Source of the DNA: an uncultured Clostridia bacterium | GTDB lineage: Bacteria > Bacillota > Clostridia > Oscillospirales > Ruminococcaceae | Reading direction: 5' to 3' | Assembly (NCBI GenBank): GCA_947627205.1 | Contig: CANQVE010000004.1 | Location: forward strand, 32,828-96,827 | DNA: 64,000 bases | Shown: piece by piece, positions 1-8,314 of the stretch | Numbering within the stretch: position 1 is the stretch's first letter | Layout: each line of letters opens with the position of its first letter | The notes under the pieces: generated by a model | Databases searched by the model: none | The model's input: the letters and a program-made list of their open reading frames with translations, nothing else | What the model was told of the DNA's origin: nothing | Program-made: the position numbers and the translations under genes

Positions 1-1
1 T

Positions 2-733
2 ATAGCAGGACTTACATACAAAGCGACGCTTATGATAATCCGCGATCCGTCGAGAGTGAGCGTGGCTTCTATTGCGACAGGCTACGACGAGTGGCCCGAA
101 GAGGGCGTTCCGCTGAAAGATCTTGTGAAGAGAGCAGGCGCTATAGGCGGCATAAACGGCGGTATTTATAATTCTACAAACAACTGCGGAGGCAATGCCT
201 ACGGCGTTCTCGTTTCAAACGGCGTTATTCTCAGAAATCGCCCTCGGGAGTGGGGAGGTCTTGTGCTTGTAGGACTTACAAACGATAATCTTCTTCAGAT
301 CATTGATGTAAGCAAGATGAGCGCTGATGAATGCAAGAAAATGATAGAGGAAAAGGGAATACGCGACGCGGTGTGTTTCCCCGAAACGACAAGCACGGAC
401 AGCAACCATTTTGTCCACCTCGTGATAAACGGAAAGCCGCGTGAGGTAAACGGCGCGGGCAGCGGTCTAAATCCCCGCACGGCGATAGGCCAGAGAGCAG
501 ACGGCGCAATACTTCTTCTTGTAACGGACGGGCGCGGTTATAAAAGTCATGTCGGGGCTTCCGCGGCGGACCTTATTGAGATAATGACGCGCTATGGCGC
601 GGTAAATGCCGCAAACCTCGACGGAGGAAGTTCTACCTGTATGTACTATAACGGCGGTTATCTGCAGAACAGCGTTACGTTTTATTACAGCAAGTCTTCG
701 TGGAAACTGCCTGCGGCATTTGTGGTTAAATGA
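2..733 (+). CDS. Phosphodiester glycosidase (NAGPA-like) domain protein, 5' truncated
   Basis: The reading frame is open to the left edge and the residues before the first ATG (position 32) read GLTYKATL, a good match to the family, so the gene starts outside the window. The visible part carries the hallmarks of the phosphodiester glycosidase/NAGPA (DUF2233) fold: GGINGGIY near the start, NPRTAIG, LLVTDGR and NLDGGSS towards the C-terminus. Family members are usually secreted and act on sugar phosphodiesters or exopolysaccharide; the signal peptide, if any, is off-window. The neighbours downstream are two CapA-like lipoproteins, which fits a role in extracellular polymer metabolism. The substrate cannot be read from sequence. 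Confidence 0.85.
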   Translation: MAGLTYKATLMIIRDPSRVSVASIATGYDEWPEEGVPLKDLVKRAGAIGGINGGIYNSTNNCGGNAYGVLVSNGVILRNRPREWGGLVLVGLTNDNLLQIIDVSKMSADECKKMIEEKGIRDAVCFPETTSTDSNHFVHLVINGKPREVNGAGSGLNPRTAIGQRADGAILLLVTDGRGYKSHVGASAADLIEIMTRYGAVNAANLDGGSSTCMYYNGGYLQNSVTFYYSKSSWKLPAAFVVK

Positions 734-759
734 CATAGCATTGGAAAGGTCATTATAAA

Positions 760-1968
760 ATGAAAAAGTTTGTCTCAATAATCATTTCGGTAGTTTTGCT
801 CGCGGGGTGCGCGGCGACAGGTGAAAACTCGTCCGACGCTTCCGACAGTAATTTGTTTATCGTTCCGAATAATTCCGAAAATAGTTCTGCTTCTTCCATA
901 CAGTCGGAAAATTCCGAAAATTCCGAGCCGTCCGAACCGTTAGAAAATCCCTCCGTAAGGCTTGTGTGCGCGGGCGATAATCTTATACACAGCCCTATCT
1001 ATAAGCAGGCAAACAGAAGAACAGGCGGAAGCGGTTATGATTTTCTGCCCGTATACGAAGATGTAAAAGACATAATTTCCTCGGCGGATCTAGCTGTACT
1101 TAATCAGGAAACGATAATAACGGATGAATTTGAGCCGTCAAATTATCCTCATTTCTGCACGCCCGAGGACTGCGGCGACCAGATGACAGAAATAGGCTTC
1201 GACGCTGTTTCCATAAGCAACAATCATCTGCTCGATCAAGGAGAGGCAGGCATTAAAGCAACTCTTAAATTCTGGTCGGAAAAACACCCCGATATTGTAG
1301 TATACGGCGCTTCGGAAAAGGCAAAAGAGGACGATATCCCCGTTATGGAAATAAACGGCATAACGTTTGCGTTTCTGGGATTTATGGAGCATACAAATGG
1401 GCTTTCGCTTCCGAGCGGCTCGGACGTCAGCATAACATACCTCAAAGAAACCGAGCGCGTTAAAATGCTTGTGGAAAAAGCGGACAAGCTCGCCGATGTC
1501 GTAGTCGTAAGTCCGCATTACGGACTTGAGGTATCAAACGAAGTGACCGAGGAGCAAAAGCAGATAACTCAAAACCTCGTAAGCTGGGGAGCGGATATAA
1601 TCATCGGCACTCAGCCCCACACCGCCCAGTCTATGGAATATGTCACAAAGCCCGACGGCGGAGAAGCATTTGTGTTCTACTGCCTCGGAAACCTTGTTTC
1701 GGCTATGGATCAGCCTCTCGGAATGCTGGGAATGATAGGCGGACTGACTGTTACAAAAGAACTCGACACGGGAAAGATAGTTCTTTCCGAGCCAGAGGCA
1801 ACGCCTATAGTGACGCACTACGGAAGCAGTTATTCAAACATAAAGATCTACCGTTTTGAAAATTACACCGAGGAGCTTGCCCAAAAGCACGGCTGTCCTT
1901 ATTTCAGCTACAGCTTTGCAAAAACGCAGTTTGAAAAGGTATTAAAGGTAGTAGATTATTTGCCGTAG
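760..1968 (+). CDS. CapA-family (PGA_cap) lipoprotein, copy 1
   Basis: 402 residues. A lipoprotein signal peptide ends in LLAGC (Cys17), followed by a Ser/Asn/Glu-rich linker to about residue 60, then a metallophosphatase-like PGA_cap domain: CAGDNLIH, LNQETI, SISNNHLLDQG, SPHYGLE, GTQPHT and YCLGNLVS. CapA/PgsA-type proteins are linked to poly-gamma-glutamate synthesis, but the family also contains surface phosphoesterases, so the substrate is uncertain. No capB or capC genes are nearby. It lies 26 bp after the glycosidase and 71 bp before a close paralogue, consistent with co-transcription and tandem duplication. Confidence 0.85.
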   Translation: MKKFVSIIISVVLLAGCAATGENSSDASDSNLFIVPNNSENSSASSIQSENSENSEPSEPLENPSVRLVCAGDNLIHSPIYKQANRRTGGSGYDFLPVYEDVKDIISSADLAVLNQETIITDEFEPSNYPHFCTPEDCGDQMTEIGFDAVSISNNHLLDQGEAGIKATLKFWSEKHPDIVVYGASEKAKEDDIPVMEINGITFAFLGFMEHTNGLSLPSGSDVSITYLKETERVKMLVEKADKLADVVVVSPHYGLEVSNEVTEEQKQITQNLVSWGADIIIGTQPHTAQSMEYVTKPDGGEAFVFYCLGNLVSAMDQPLGMLGMIGGLTVTKELDTGKIVLSEPEATPIVTHYGSSYSNIKIYRFENYTEELAQKHGCPYFSYSFAKTQFEKVLKVVDYLP

Positions 1969-2039
1969 ATTTCAGACTGAAGTTTGATTTTTTACACAGC
2001 TTGAAATAATTTACATTATTATCAGAAAGGATAAAAATA

Positions 2040-3242
2040 ATGAAAAAGAAAATTCTGCCTGTTTTAATTTCGGCGTGTCTGCTTTCGGGTTGTACGCAGA
2101 CACCCGACAATTCGCAGACTAGCTCTCCCGTGGGTTCAAATTCCTCCGAGCCTCAAAACGGCACGGACAATTCTTCGGAGGAAAGCGCACCGCCTCCCGA
2201 AGATCCGAGCGTAAGACTTCTTTGTGCGGGCGACAATCTTATACATACTACGCTTTATGACCAGGCGAGAAAGTATGCTCAGAATGCGGGAAAGAGCGGT
2301 TATGATTTCAGCTACATTTATGAAGACGTAAAGGACATTGTCGCGGCGGCGGACTATGCGGTATTAAACCAGGAAACTATAATCACCGACGATTTTCCTG
2401 CGTCGGGTTATCCCGATTTTGCTACCCCCGGAGAATGCGGAGATCTAATGGTAGATATAGGCTTTGACGCGTTTTCGATAAGCAACAACCACGTTCTCGA
2501 CAAGGGAGCTGCGGGGCTTAAATCAACTCTCAAATGGTGGTCTGAGAACCACCCCGAAAGCCTTGTATACGGCGCTTCCACAAGGGAAAAAGAGGACGAA
2601 ATCCCTGTTGTTGAGATAAACGGCATAACGTTTGCGTTTCTGGGATTTATGGAGTATATAAACCAAGGTCACGAGCTTCCGAGCGGTTCGGATATGAGCG
2701 TTACATATCTTGCTCAGACGGAGCGTGTTAAAAAGCTCGTGAAAAAAGCGGATGAGCTTGCGGACGTTGTGGTGGTAAGCCCGCATTACGGTCTGGAAAC
2801 AACAGGCGAGGTACAGCAATCGCAGAAACAGATGACGCAGGATCTCGTTGATTGGGGCGCTGACATAATAATCGGCACACAGGCGCACACGCTCCAGCCG
2901 ATGGAGTGGGTGACAAAGCCCGACGGCGGAGAAGCGTTCGTGTTCTACTGCCTCGGTAATTTTGTTTCGCACATGGACATTCCGCTCGGAATGGTGGGAA
3001 TGATAGGCGAGCTTACCATAACAAAGAATCTTGAAACGGGAGAGATAACGCTTTCCGAGCCCGAGGCGCTCCCGATAGTTACACACTATGACAACGACGC
3101 TGCAAACAGCAATCTGAAAATATACCGCTGGGAGGATTATACCGAAGAGCTTGCGGCGAAGCACGGCTGTCCCGGATTTTCATATAGCTTTGCCAAGGCA
3201 ACATTTGACGAACAGCTTAAAATCGTGGATTATCTTCCGTGA
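2040..3242 (+). CDS. CapA-family (PGA_cap) lipoprotein, copy 2
   Basis: 400 residues, with the same architecture as the preceding gene: lipobox LLSGC (Cys18), an acidic Ser/Pro linker, then the PGA_cap metallophosphatase domain with CAGDNLIH, LNQETI, SISNNHVLDKG, SPHYGLE, GTQAHT and YCLGNFVS. The two proteins align almost end to end without gaps in the catalytic domain; the linkers have diverged most. The start is supported by AGAAAGGA eight bases upstream. Tandem duplication is the simplest origin. A strong hairpin begins 7 bp after the stop and probably ends the transcript. Confidence 0.85.
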   Translation: MKKKILPVLISACLLSGCTQTPDNSQTSSPVGSNSSEPQNGTDNSSEESAPPPEDPSVRLLCAGDNLIHTTLYDQARKYAQNAGKSGYDFSYIYEDVKDIVAAADYAVLNQETIITDDFPASGYPDFATPGECGDLMVDIGFDAFSISNNHVLDKGAAGLKSTLKWWSENHPESLVYGASTREKEDEIPVVEINGITFAFLGFMEYINQGHELPSGSDMSVTYLAQTERVKKLVKKADELADVVVVSPHYGLETTGEVQQSQKQMTQDLVDWGADIIIGTQAHTLQPMEWVTKPDGGEAFVFYCLGNFVSHMDIPLGMVGMIGELTITKNLETGEITLSEPEALPIVTHYDNDAANSNLKIYRWEDYTEELAAKHGCPGFSYSFAKATFDEQLKIVDYLP

Positions 3243-3249
3243 AAAAAAC

Positions 3250-3443
3250 AAGGGGGAAAACCTTTTGAAAAAGGTTTTCCCCTTGAACCCCCTTTCCAAA
3301 ACTTTTATGTCCCGCGCCTTGCGGCGCGGTCGGAGAGTGGAAAAGTTTTCCTCTTTCCAGCCGCCGCGCAAGCGGCGGCACGAAAGTTTTTTGAAAGGGA
3401 GTTTGAGGGAAAACTTTTTTTCAAAAAAGTTTTCCCTCAATAA
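3250..3443. repeat. Nested palindromic element (four hairpins)
   Basis: A composite palindrome. Positions 3250-3284 form a GGGGAAAACC stem with a short loop, which can serve as terminator for the capA pair. Next come hairpins with GC stems around 3311-3330 and 3359-3380, enclosed by two imperfect arms (about 3287-3308 and 3380-3402). The last hairpin has perfect 18-bp arms (3403-3420 and 3423-3440). The reading frame that runs across this stretch is a by-product of the repeats and is not called as a gene. Confidence 0.75.
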
Positions 3444-3460
3444 CGTTTAAAAAAGCGCAT

Positions 3461-3554
3461 CAGGTTAAATGCCTGCGGCATTGAACCTGGGGTGCGGGGA
3501 AAACAAGAGTTTTCCCCGCATTGCCGTTTCAAAGCTGTGCTTTGAAACGGCAAT
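3461..3554. repeat. Three further perfect hairpins
   Basis: Three back-to-back hairpins: CAGGTT/AACCTG (3461-3489), 12-bp arms TGCGGGGAAAAC/GTTTTCCCCGCA (3493-3520) and 16-bp arms (3520-3535 with 3539-3554). None is followed by a convincing T-run on the plus strand. From 3555 to 3724 I see nothing that looks like a gene or site. Confidence 0.75.
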
Positions 3555-3724
3555 CTTATAGAGATGTTTCAGGCGTGGAACAGCCTTTAATGTGCATTTA
3601 CAATAGAGCGGGAAAGAAGTTAGTTAAGGCTATTTAACAGTGAAAAATGAGAGAAACTTGTTGCGGGTGTGCCTATAAACCAAAGCACCGCACAGAACAG
3701 CGAACAACTTTTTGGTTATTCCGC

Positions 3725-3976
3725 TTATTCCTCAACTTTAGGCTTATCCGAGATCATTATCTCGAGCGCGAGATGAGTTTTATAGCCGTTGTTTTCAAAC
3801 GGTTCGTTAAGCGCTCCTATGCCGTAAAGATAATAGCCGTCGTACTTTTCGGGAACTTCGGTTATGAAGTTGTAAAGCTCATAATTAAGCGTTTCTTTTA
3901 TGCATATAGAAATGCCGTCAACGCGCGAGATGAATTTTCTTATCTCGCCGAATTTTATATTTTTGTTCATGTTCAT
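3725..3976 (-). CDS. Small conserved-looking protein, unknown function
   Basis: 83 residues starting MNMNKNIKFGEIRKF. The start is supported by AAGGAGG immediately upstream on the minus strand. The protein is soluble, with no signal peptide or membrane segment, and mixes charged and aromatic residues in a way typical of a real fold (VPEKYDGYYLYGIGALN, HLALEIMISD). It is transcribed divergently from the oxidoreductase operon, about 80 bp from that operon's promoter. I cannot assign a function. Confidence 0.7.
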   Translation of the reverse strand: MNMNKNIKFGEIRKFISRVDGISICIKETLNYELYNFITEVPEKYDGYYLYGIGALNEPFENNGYKTHLALEIMISDKPKVEE

Positions 3977-4055
3977 TCCTCCTTATTACGATTTTAACAT
4001 ATAAAAACAGCTTTGTCAAGTTTTGTGAAAAGCAGATAAAAAAGTAATATAGCTG

Positions 4056-4084
4056 TTGACATCTTCGGTCAATTGTTGTAAAAT
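4056..4084 (+). promoter_or_regulatory. Sigma-A promoter of the ParA-like/oxidoreductase operon
   Basis: TTGACA at 4056-4061 and TAAAAT at 4079-4084 with a 17-bp spacer. The start of transcription would be near 4091, about 30 bases before the GGGGTG ribosome binding site. Confidence 0.75.
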
Positions 4085-4119
4085 ATTATTATGCAGTTTA
4101 TGAAAATCGGGGTGAAAGA

Positions 4120-4764
4120 ATGAAGAAAATTACCATTATTACGGGACATTACGGAAGCGGAAAAACTAACCTCGCGGTAAATTTAGCGCTTATGCGGGGA
4201 AATTGCGCCGTAGCCGACCTCGATATTGTAAACCCCTATTTCAGAGCGGCAGACTTTAAAGAGCTTTTTGAAAAGTCGGGAATAACCCTTGTCGCTCCCG
4301 ATTTCGCTAATTCTAATCTCGATGTTCCGTCGCTGCAGTTTGATTTAGCAAGGCTCGCGGATAAGTACGATTACCTTATAGTTGATGTCGGCGGTGATGA
4401 CGCGGGGGCATTCGCGCTCGGAAGATTTTCGGAAGAATTGAACGCCCGCAGCGATGTTGAAATGCTGTATGTGATAAACGAGCGCAGATATCTTACAAGC
4501 TCTCCCGACGAGGCAATTAAGCTCATGCATGAAATAGAAAACGCTTCCCGTATGAAGCACACCGCGATAGTAAACAACACAAATTTAGGCTCGGAAACCA
4601 CAGCCGATATTATCATAAATTCGCAGGAATTTGCGAGAGAGGTTTCCGAAAAAGCGGGGCTTCCCGTAAAATTTACGACTTGCCCCGAAGAGCTTTGCGA
4701 TAAGACAGATATTGAAAATTTGCTTCCGATAAAGGTTTATGTAAAACCCGTATGGGAGCAGTAA
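4120..4764 (+). CDS. ParA/MinD-like P-loop ATPase (CobQ/CobB/MinD/ParA domain)
   Basis: 214 residues. The Walker A motif GHYGSGKTN lies at residues 9-17, followed by ADLDIVNPYFR (switch region) and LIVDVGGDDAG (Walker B-like) near residue 90. The 'deviant' lysine of true MinD/ParA proteins is not evident, and there is no ParB or MinE partner. It is the first gene of an operon with a ferredoxin and the 2-oxoacid oxidoreductase subunits (next start 26 bp on). Related P-loop proteins mature metalloenzymes (Mrp/NBP35, CooC, NifH-like). A role in assembling or activating the oxidoreductase is an inference from position only. Confidence 0.75.
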   Translation: MKKITIITGHYGSGKTNLAVNLALMRGNCAVADLDIVNPYFRAADFKELFEKSGITLVAPDFANSNLDVPSLQFDLARLADKYDYLIVDVGGDDAGAFALGRFSEELNARSDVEMLYVINERRYLTSSPDEAIKLMHEIENASRMKHTAIVNNTNLGSETTADIIINSQEFAREVSEKAGLPVKFTTCPEELCDKTDIENLLPIKVYVKPVWEQ

Positions 4765-4790
4765 AAAAAGAAAAATGCGGAGGAAACAGT

Positions 4791-4997
4791 ATGGCAAAAA
4801 TAACGGTAATAACCGAGCGCTGCAAGGGCTGCGGCTTGTGTACGGCGGCTTGTCCCAAGGGCATTGTGGCGCTTCAGAATGAAAAGTGCAACAAAAAGGG
4901 ATATTTCTACGCGGTATGTACAGACGAGGAAAAATGCATAGGCTGTGCAATGTGCGCGACAATGTGTCCCGATTGTGCAATAATTGTAGAGAAGTGA
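4791..4997 (+). CDS. 2-oxoacid:ferredoxin oxidoreductase, ferredoxin-like delta subunit (2x[4Fe-4S])
   Basis: 68 residues. Two CxxCxxCxxxC clusters are visible: CKGCGLCTAACP at residues 10-21 and CIGCAMCATMCP near the C-terminus, so it should carry two [4Fe-4S] clusters. The frame is open from an ATG at 4752, but the ATG at 4791 is preferred because GCGGAGGAAAC lies just upstream and the family starts there. It lies 7 bp before the alpha subunit, as in VOR/KOR-type enzymes with a separate ferredoxin subunit. It passes electrons from the TPP centre to free ferredoxin. Confidence 0.9.
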   Translation: MAKITVITERCKGCGLCTAACPKGIVALQNEKCNKKGYFYAVCTDEEKCIGCAMCATMCPDCAIIVEK

Positions 4998-5004
4998 GGC
5001 GGAG

Positions 5005-6075
5005 ATGTTGGAAAAAATTGAAAGAAACCTTATGAAAGGAAACGAGGCGCTTGCCGAAGCGGCAATACGCGCGGACTGCAAGTGCTTTTTCGGCTATCCT
5101 ATAACCCCTCAGACCGAGCTTGCGGCATATATGGCAAAGCGTATGCCCAAGGTAAACGGCGTTTTCCTGCAGGCAGAGAGCGAGATAGCGGCAATAAATA
5201 TGGTGCTGGGCGCGGCTTCAACGGGCGCAAGGGCAATGACATCTTCTTCATCTCCCGGAATATCGCTTAAGTCCGAGGGTATCTCATACCTTGCCGCATC
5301 GGACGTTCCCGCGCTTATTGTCAATGTTCAGCGCGGCGGACCGGGGCTTGGCGGAATACAGCCCTCTCAGGCTGATTATTGGCAGGCCACAAGGGCAATG
5401 GGGCACGGAGATTTTCATATCCTCGTTTTTGCGCCCGCGTCTGTCCAGGAAATGGTGGACATGGTGTCAAAGGCTTTTGACACCGCCGAAAAATACCGTA
5501 TGCCCGCAATGCTCCTTGCCGACGGGCTTTTAGGGCAGATGATGGAGCCCGTTTCGCTTCCCGAACCGTCGAAAAGCAAGTGCGATAAAAGCGCCTGGGC
5601 GGCAGACGGACATAAATTCAAGCGCCCTCATCACATTATAAATTCACTTTACTTACAGCCCGACGACCTTGAAAAGCTCGTAGTTGAGCGCTTTAAACGC
5701 TATGAAACGGTAAAGGCAAACGAAACGGACGCGGAATTGTATCTCACCGAGGACTGCGACATTCTGCTGTGTGCATACGGAGCGTCCGCAAGAGTGGCGA
5801 AAACCGCCGTAAATATGGCACGAAAGACGGGCATAAAGGCAGGACTGTTCCGCCCGAAAACGCTCTATCCTTTCCCCGTAAACGAGCTGAATGAGGCGGC
5901 AAAAACGGCAAAGTGCCTGCTTGATGTGGAAATGTCAATGGGGCAGATGATAGATGATGTAAAACTCGCGATAAACTGTTCAAAGCCCGTACATTTCTAT
6001 GGCAGGACAGGCGGCGCGATACCTGTTCCCGCAGACGTGCTTGAAAAGATAAAAACGCTTGGAGGTGAGCTGTAA
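5005..6075 (+). CDS. vorB: 2-oxoacid:ferredoxin oxidoreductase alpha subunit (VorB/KorA type)
   Basis: 356 residues. It contains the pyrimidine-binding half of the TPP enzyme (FFGYPITPQTE, with ESEIAAINMVLGAASTG holding the conserved Glu that activates thiamine) and the C-terminal transketolase-like domain. The length and order (delta-alpha-beta-gamma) match 3-methyl-2-oxobutanoate or 2-oxoglutarate:ferredoxin oxidoreductases. With citrate synthase, aconitase and isocitrate dehydrogenase further along the window, 2-oxoglutarate is a plausible substrate, but branched-chain 2-oxoacids are equally possible. The stop overlaps the next start (TAATG). Confidence 0.88.
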   Translation: MLEKIERNLMKGNEALAEAAIRADCKCFFGYPITPQTELAAYMAKRMPKVNGVFLQAESEIAAINMVLGAASTGARAMTSSSSPGISLKSEGISYLAASDVPALIVNVQRGGPGLGGIQPSQADYWQATRAMGHGDFHILVFAPASVQEMVDMVSKAFDTAEKYRMPAMLLADGLLGQMMEPVSLPEPSKSKCDKSAWAADGHKFKRPHHIINSLYLQPDDLEKLVVERFKRYETVKANETDAELYLTEDCDILLCAYGASARVAKTAVNMARKTGIKAGLFRPKTLYPFPVNELNEAAKTAKCLLDVEMSMGQMIDDVKLAINCSKPVHFYGRTGGAIPVPADVLEKIKTLGGEL

Positions 6076-6827
6076 TGGCAGTCGTATTTGAACGTCCGAG
6101 ATCGCTTCTTGATGTTCCGACGCACTATTGTCCCGGCTGTACTCACGGAATTGTTCATAGGATAATCTGCGAGGTCATTGACGAAATGGGGATAGAGGGC
6201 GACACGGTGGGCGTTGTTCCCGTCGGTTGTTCGGTCATGGCGTATGATTATTTCGGCTGTGACGTTATAGAAGCGCCGCACGGCCGCGCACCCGCAGTTG
6301 CAACGGGAGTAAAGCGCGCAAACCCCGAAAAGACGGTGTTCACCTATCAGGGCGACGGCGACCTTGCGGCAATAGGAACGTGCGAAACCGTACACAGTGC
6401 CGCAAGAGGCGAAAACATCGTTGTTGTTTTCATAAACAATACCATCTACGGAATGACAGGCGGGCAGATGGCGCCTACGACAATTCCCGGACAAATTACG
6501 CAGACAACTCCCTACGGGCGCGACGTAAAGACAGCGGGCTATCCCGTCAGAATGTGCGAAATGCTTTCAACTCTTGACGGAGTGGCTCTCGCTCAGAGAG
6601 TCTCGGTGGACAGCGTCCCGCATATCCGCGAGGCAAAAAAGGCGATAAGAAAAGCCTTTGAAAATGAAAAGGCAAAGCGCGGTTTTTCAATAATAGAGGT
6701 GCTTTCGACCTGCCCGACAAATTGGGGCTTAACTCCGCTTGAGGCAATAAAGCGGTTGCAGGATGAAATGATACCGTATTATCCGCTCGGCGTATACAAG
6801 GACATAACGGGGGAGGAAACGAAATGA
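6075..6827 (+). CDS. 2-oxoacid:ferredoxin oxidoreductase beta subunit (TPP-binding)
   Basis: 250 residues. The TPP/Mg-binding motif is seen as GDGDLAAIGTCETVHSA with the following NN (VFINNTIYGMTGGQMAPTT), which is diagnostic for the beta subunit of 2-oxoacid:ferredoxin oxidoreductases. An N-terminal CPGCTHG motif is also typical. Together with the alpha subunit it forms the decarboxylating active site that makes acyl-CoA, CO2 and reduced ferredoxin. It overlaps the alpha gene by one base and the gamma gene by four, so translational coupling is likely. Confidence 0.9.
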   Translation: MAVVFERPRSLLDVPTHYCPGCTHGIVHRIICEVIDEMGIEGDTVGVVPVGCSVMAYDYFGCDVIEAPHGRAPAVATGVKRANPEKTVFTYQGDGDLAAIGTCETVHSAARGENIVVVFINNTIYGMTGGQMAPTTIPGQITQTTPYGRDVKTAGYPVRMCEMLSTLDGVALAQRVSVDSVPHIREAKKAIRKAFENEKAKRGFSIIEVLSTCPTNWGLTPLEAIKRLQDEMIPYYPLGVYKDITGEETK

Positions 6828-7354
6828 CGACTGAAATTCTGCTTGCGGGATTTGGCGGACAGGGAGTTCTTTTCGCAGGAAAGATCCTTGCTTATTGCGC
6901 GCTGACAGACGGAAAAGAATTGTCGTGGCTCCCGTCATACGGACCGGAAATGCGCGGTGGCACGGCAAACTGTTCCGTCTGCGTTTCAGATGAGCCTATA
7001 GGCTCACCGCTGGTCACTGCTCCCGATATACTTGTAGCAATGAACCAGCCCTCGTTTGACAAGTTCATAAACGCTGTAAAACCGAATGGCTTTGCGTTTA
7101 TTGACAGCTCGCTCGTCGAGTCGAAATGCGAAAGAAAAGACATTTCGTGCTTCTATCTCCCGTCAACCTCAATGGCAAATGAAAACGGACTTCAGGGCGG
7201 TTCAAACATGATACTTCTCGGAAAGATAATAAAGGAAACAAAAATTTTCACACTTGATACCGTGAAAAAGGCGATCGAAAAAGTTGTGCCGCCGATAAAG
7301 GAAAAGCTGATAAAAAATAATTTTAAAGCAATAGAGCTTGGTATGAGCGAATGA
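6824..7354 (+). CDS. 2-oxoacid:ferredoxin oxidoreductase gamma subunit
   Basis: 176 residues. The N-terminal GFGGQGVLFAGKIL and the SYGPEMRGGTANCSV motif are signatures of the gamma domain, which contributes to CoA and acyl binding. It starts inside the end of the beta gene (ATGA overlap) and is the last gene of the operon, with a terminator 12 bp after its stop. The set delta-alpha-beta-gamma is therefore complete. Confidence 0.9.
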   Translation: MTTEILLAGFGGQGVLFAGKILAYCALTDGKELSWLPSYGPEMRGGTANCSVCVSDEPIGSPLVTAPDILVAMNQPSFDKFINAVKPNGFAFIDSSLVESKCERKDISCFYLPSTSMANENGLQGGSNMILLGKIIKETKIFTLDTVKKAIEKVVPPIKEKLIKNNFKAIELGMSE

Positions 7355-7365
7355 TCATTCCGAAA

Positions 7366-7389
7366 AAAGACCGCAGCTTTGCGGTCTTT
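7366..7389 (+). terminator. Rho-independent terminator of the oxidoreductase operon
   Basis: 9-bp stem AAAGACCGC/GCGGTCTTT with a 6-base loop, followed by GTTGTATT. The A-rich left flank would also work for minus-strand transcripts. Confidence 0.8.
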
Positions 7390-7495
7390 GTTGTATTGAT
7401 CAAAGCATAGAAAAAAGCAATGAAAATGACACGGATATCAATGGTTTCTATCTTGCAAAATAAGGCTGAATTTTTAACAGAAAGAGGGATAGGTT

Positions 7496-8185
7496 TTGGA
7501 AGAAATACTCATTACTGAAGCTCATAATTACTTTCTGAGCCCCTATCCAAATAAGATTGAGGAGTCGGTTCTGGGAGAGTTGAGCCTTTGGATAGAAAAT
7601 CACTTTGATGCAAAGGTAAAGAAAATCGCATTTCTCGAAAGCGGTTATTACAAGGGGAATCCTGTTAAAAGACTTGAAGTGTTTGTTTATTATGAGAAAG
7701 ATTTCTTGAGACTTTCGCCTATGGGGATTATCACTTGGGGAAAAGCGGCTGAAGCAAACAGTAAACTTATCCTTGATTCGGCGTGGGAAATAATTCACAA
7801 ACATAAGGCGGAAAACTATTTTGCAAATCTGGAGGTGGTAAAGCTCCGAAGTTTTGAAGATATCGAGGTCTGCAGTATTGCTGTATCAATGTTTCAAGAT
7901 GAAATAGATAAGATTAGGTCTTTTCTTATGGATAGCATCGTTGAAAAAGTTTGGGTAGTTTCACCGTTTTATATAATTATGCTTTTTTTCAAAAGCAAGG
8001 AGGACGCCGACGCTTTCCATAACTCGGATAAGCGTAAAGAGTTTGAACAAATGCTTTATAAAATGGCTAAATCCCGCGATTTGTACGATTTTATTACTTT
8101 TGATAAAATCAAAAAATTCTATGCTTATACAAACATAAAAAATTTTGCGCCAAATTGCGATTTTCGCCATTATGAGGTTTATTAG
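7496..8185 (+). CDS. Hypothetical protein, AT-rich accessory gene
   Basis: 229 residues with a TTG start preceded by AGAGGGA. It is soluble and rich in Lys, Glu and aromatic residues, with no signal peptide, membrane segment or motif I recognise. Base composition is visibly more AT-rich than the oxidoreductase operon and the ABC gene around it, suggesting acquisition. The next gene looks like an immunity-type SUKH protein, so this could belong to the same accessory insert, but nothing in its sequence shows toxin or immunity function. Confidence 0.6.
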   Translation: MEEILITEAHNYFLSPYPNKIEESVLGELSLWIENHFDAKVKKIAFLESGYYKGNPVKRLEVFVYYEKDFLRLSPMGIITWGKAAEANSKLILDSAWEIIHKHKAENYFANLEVVKLRSFEDIEVCSIAVSMFQDEIDKIRSFLMDSIVEKVWVVSPFYIIMLFFKSKEDADAFHNSDKRKEFEQMLYKMAKSRDLYDFITFDKIKKFYAYTNIKNFAPNCDFRHYEVY

Positions 8186-8246
8186 TTGCAGAATATATTT
8201 TTTCTTGAAATTTAAAATACAGGAACTATTTGGCATAGTCGGTTCT

Positions 8247-8276
8247 TATATATTGTACAACATCGCATAAACCACG
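8247..8276. repeat. 30-bp direct repeat, left copy (ABC-exporter 3' end remnant)
   Basis: Matches 9250-9279, the last codons of the ABC exporter on the minus strand, at 27 of 30 positions. On the minus strand it still reads VYAMLYNI. The two copies flank the SUKH-like gene. Confidence 0.75.
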
Positions 8277-8314
8277 TCAGCATCAGAGGGATCATAATAA
8301 TTAGGAGGTTTATA

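Noticed and set aside
3151..3450. 99-codon plus-strand frame across the hairpin cluster (and its minus-strand partner)
   Set aside because: Composition is dictated by inverted repeats, it overlaps the end of the second capA gene, and there is no ribosome binding site.
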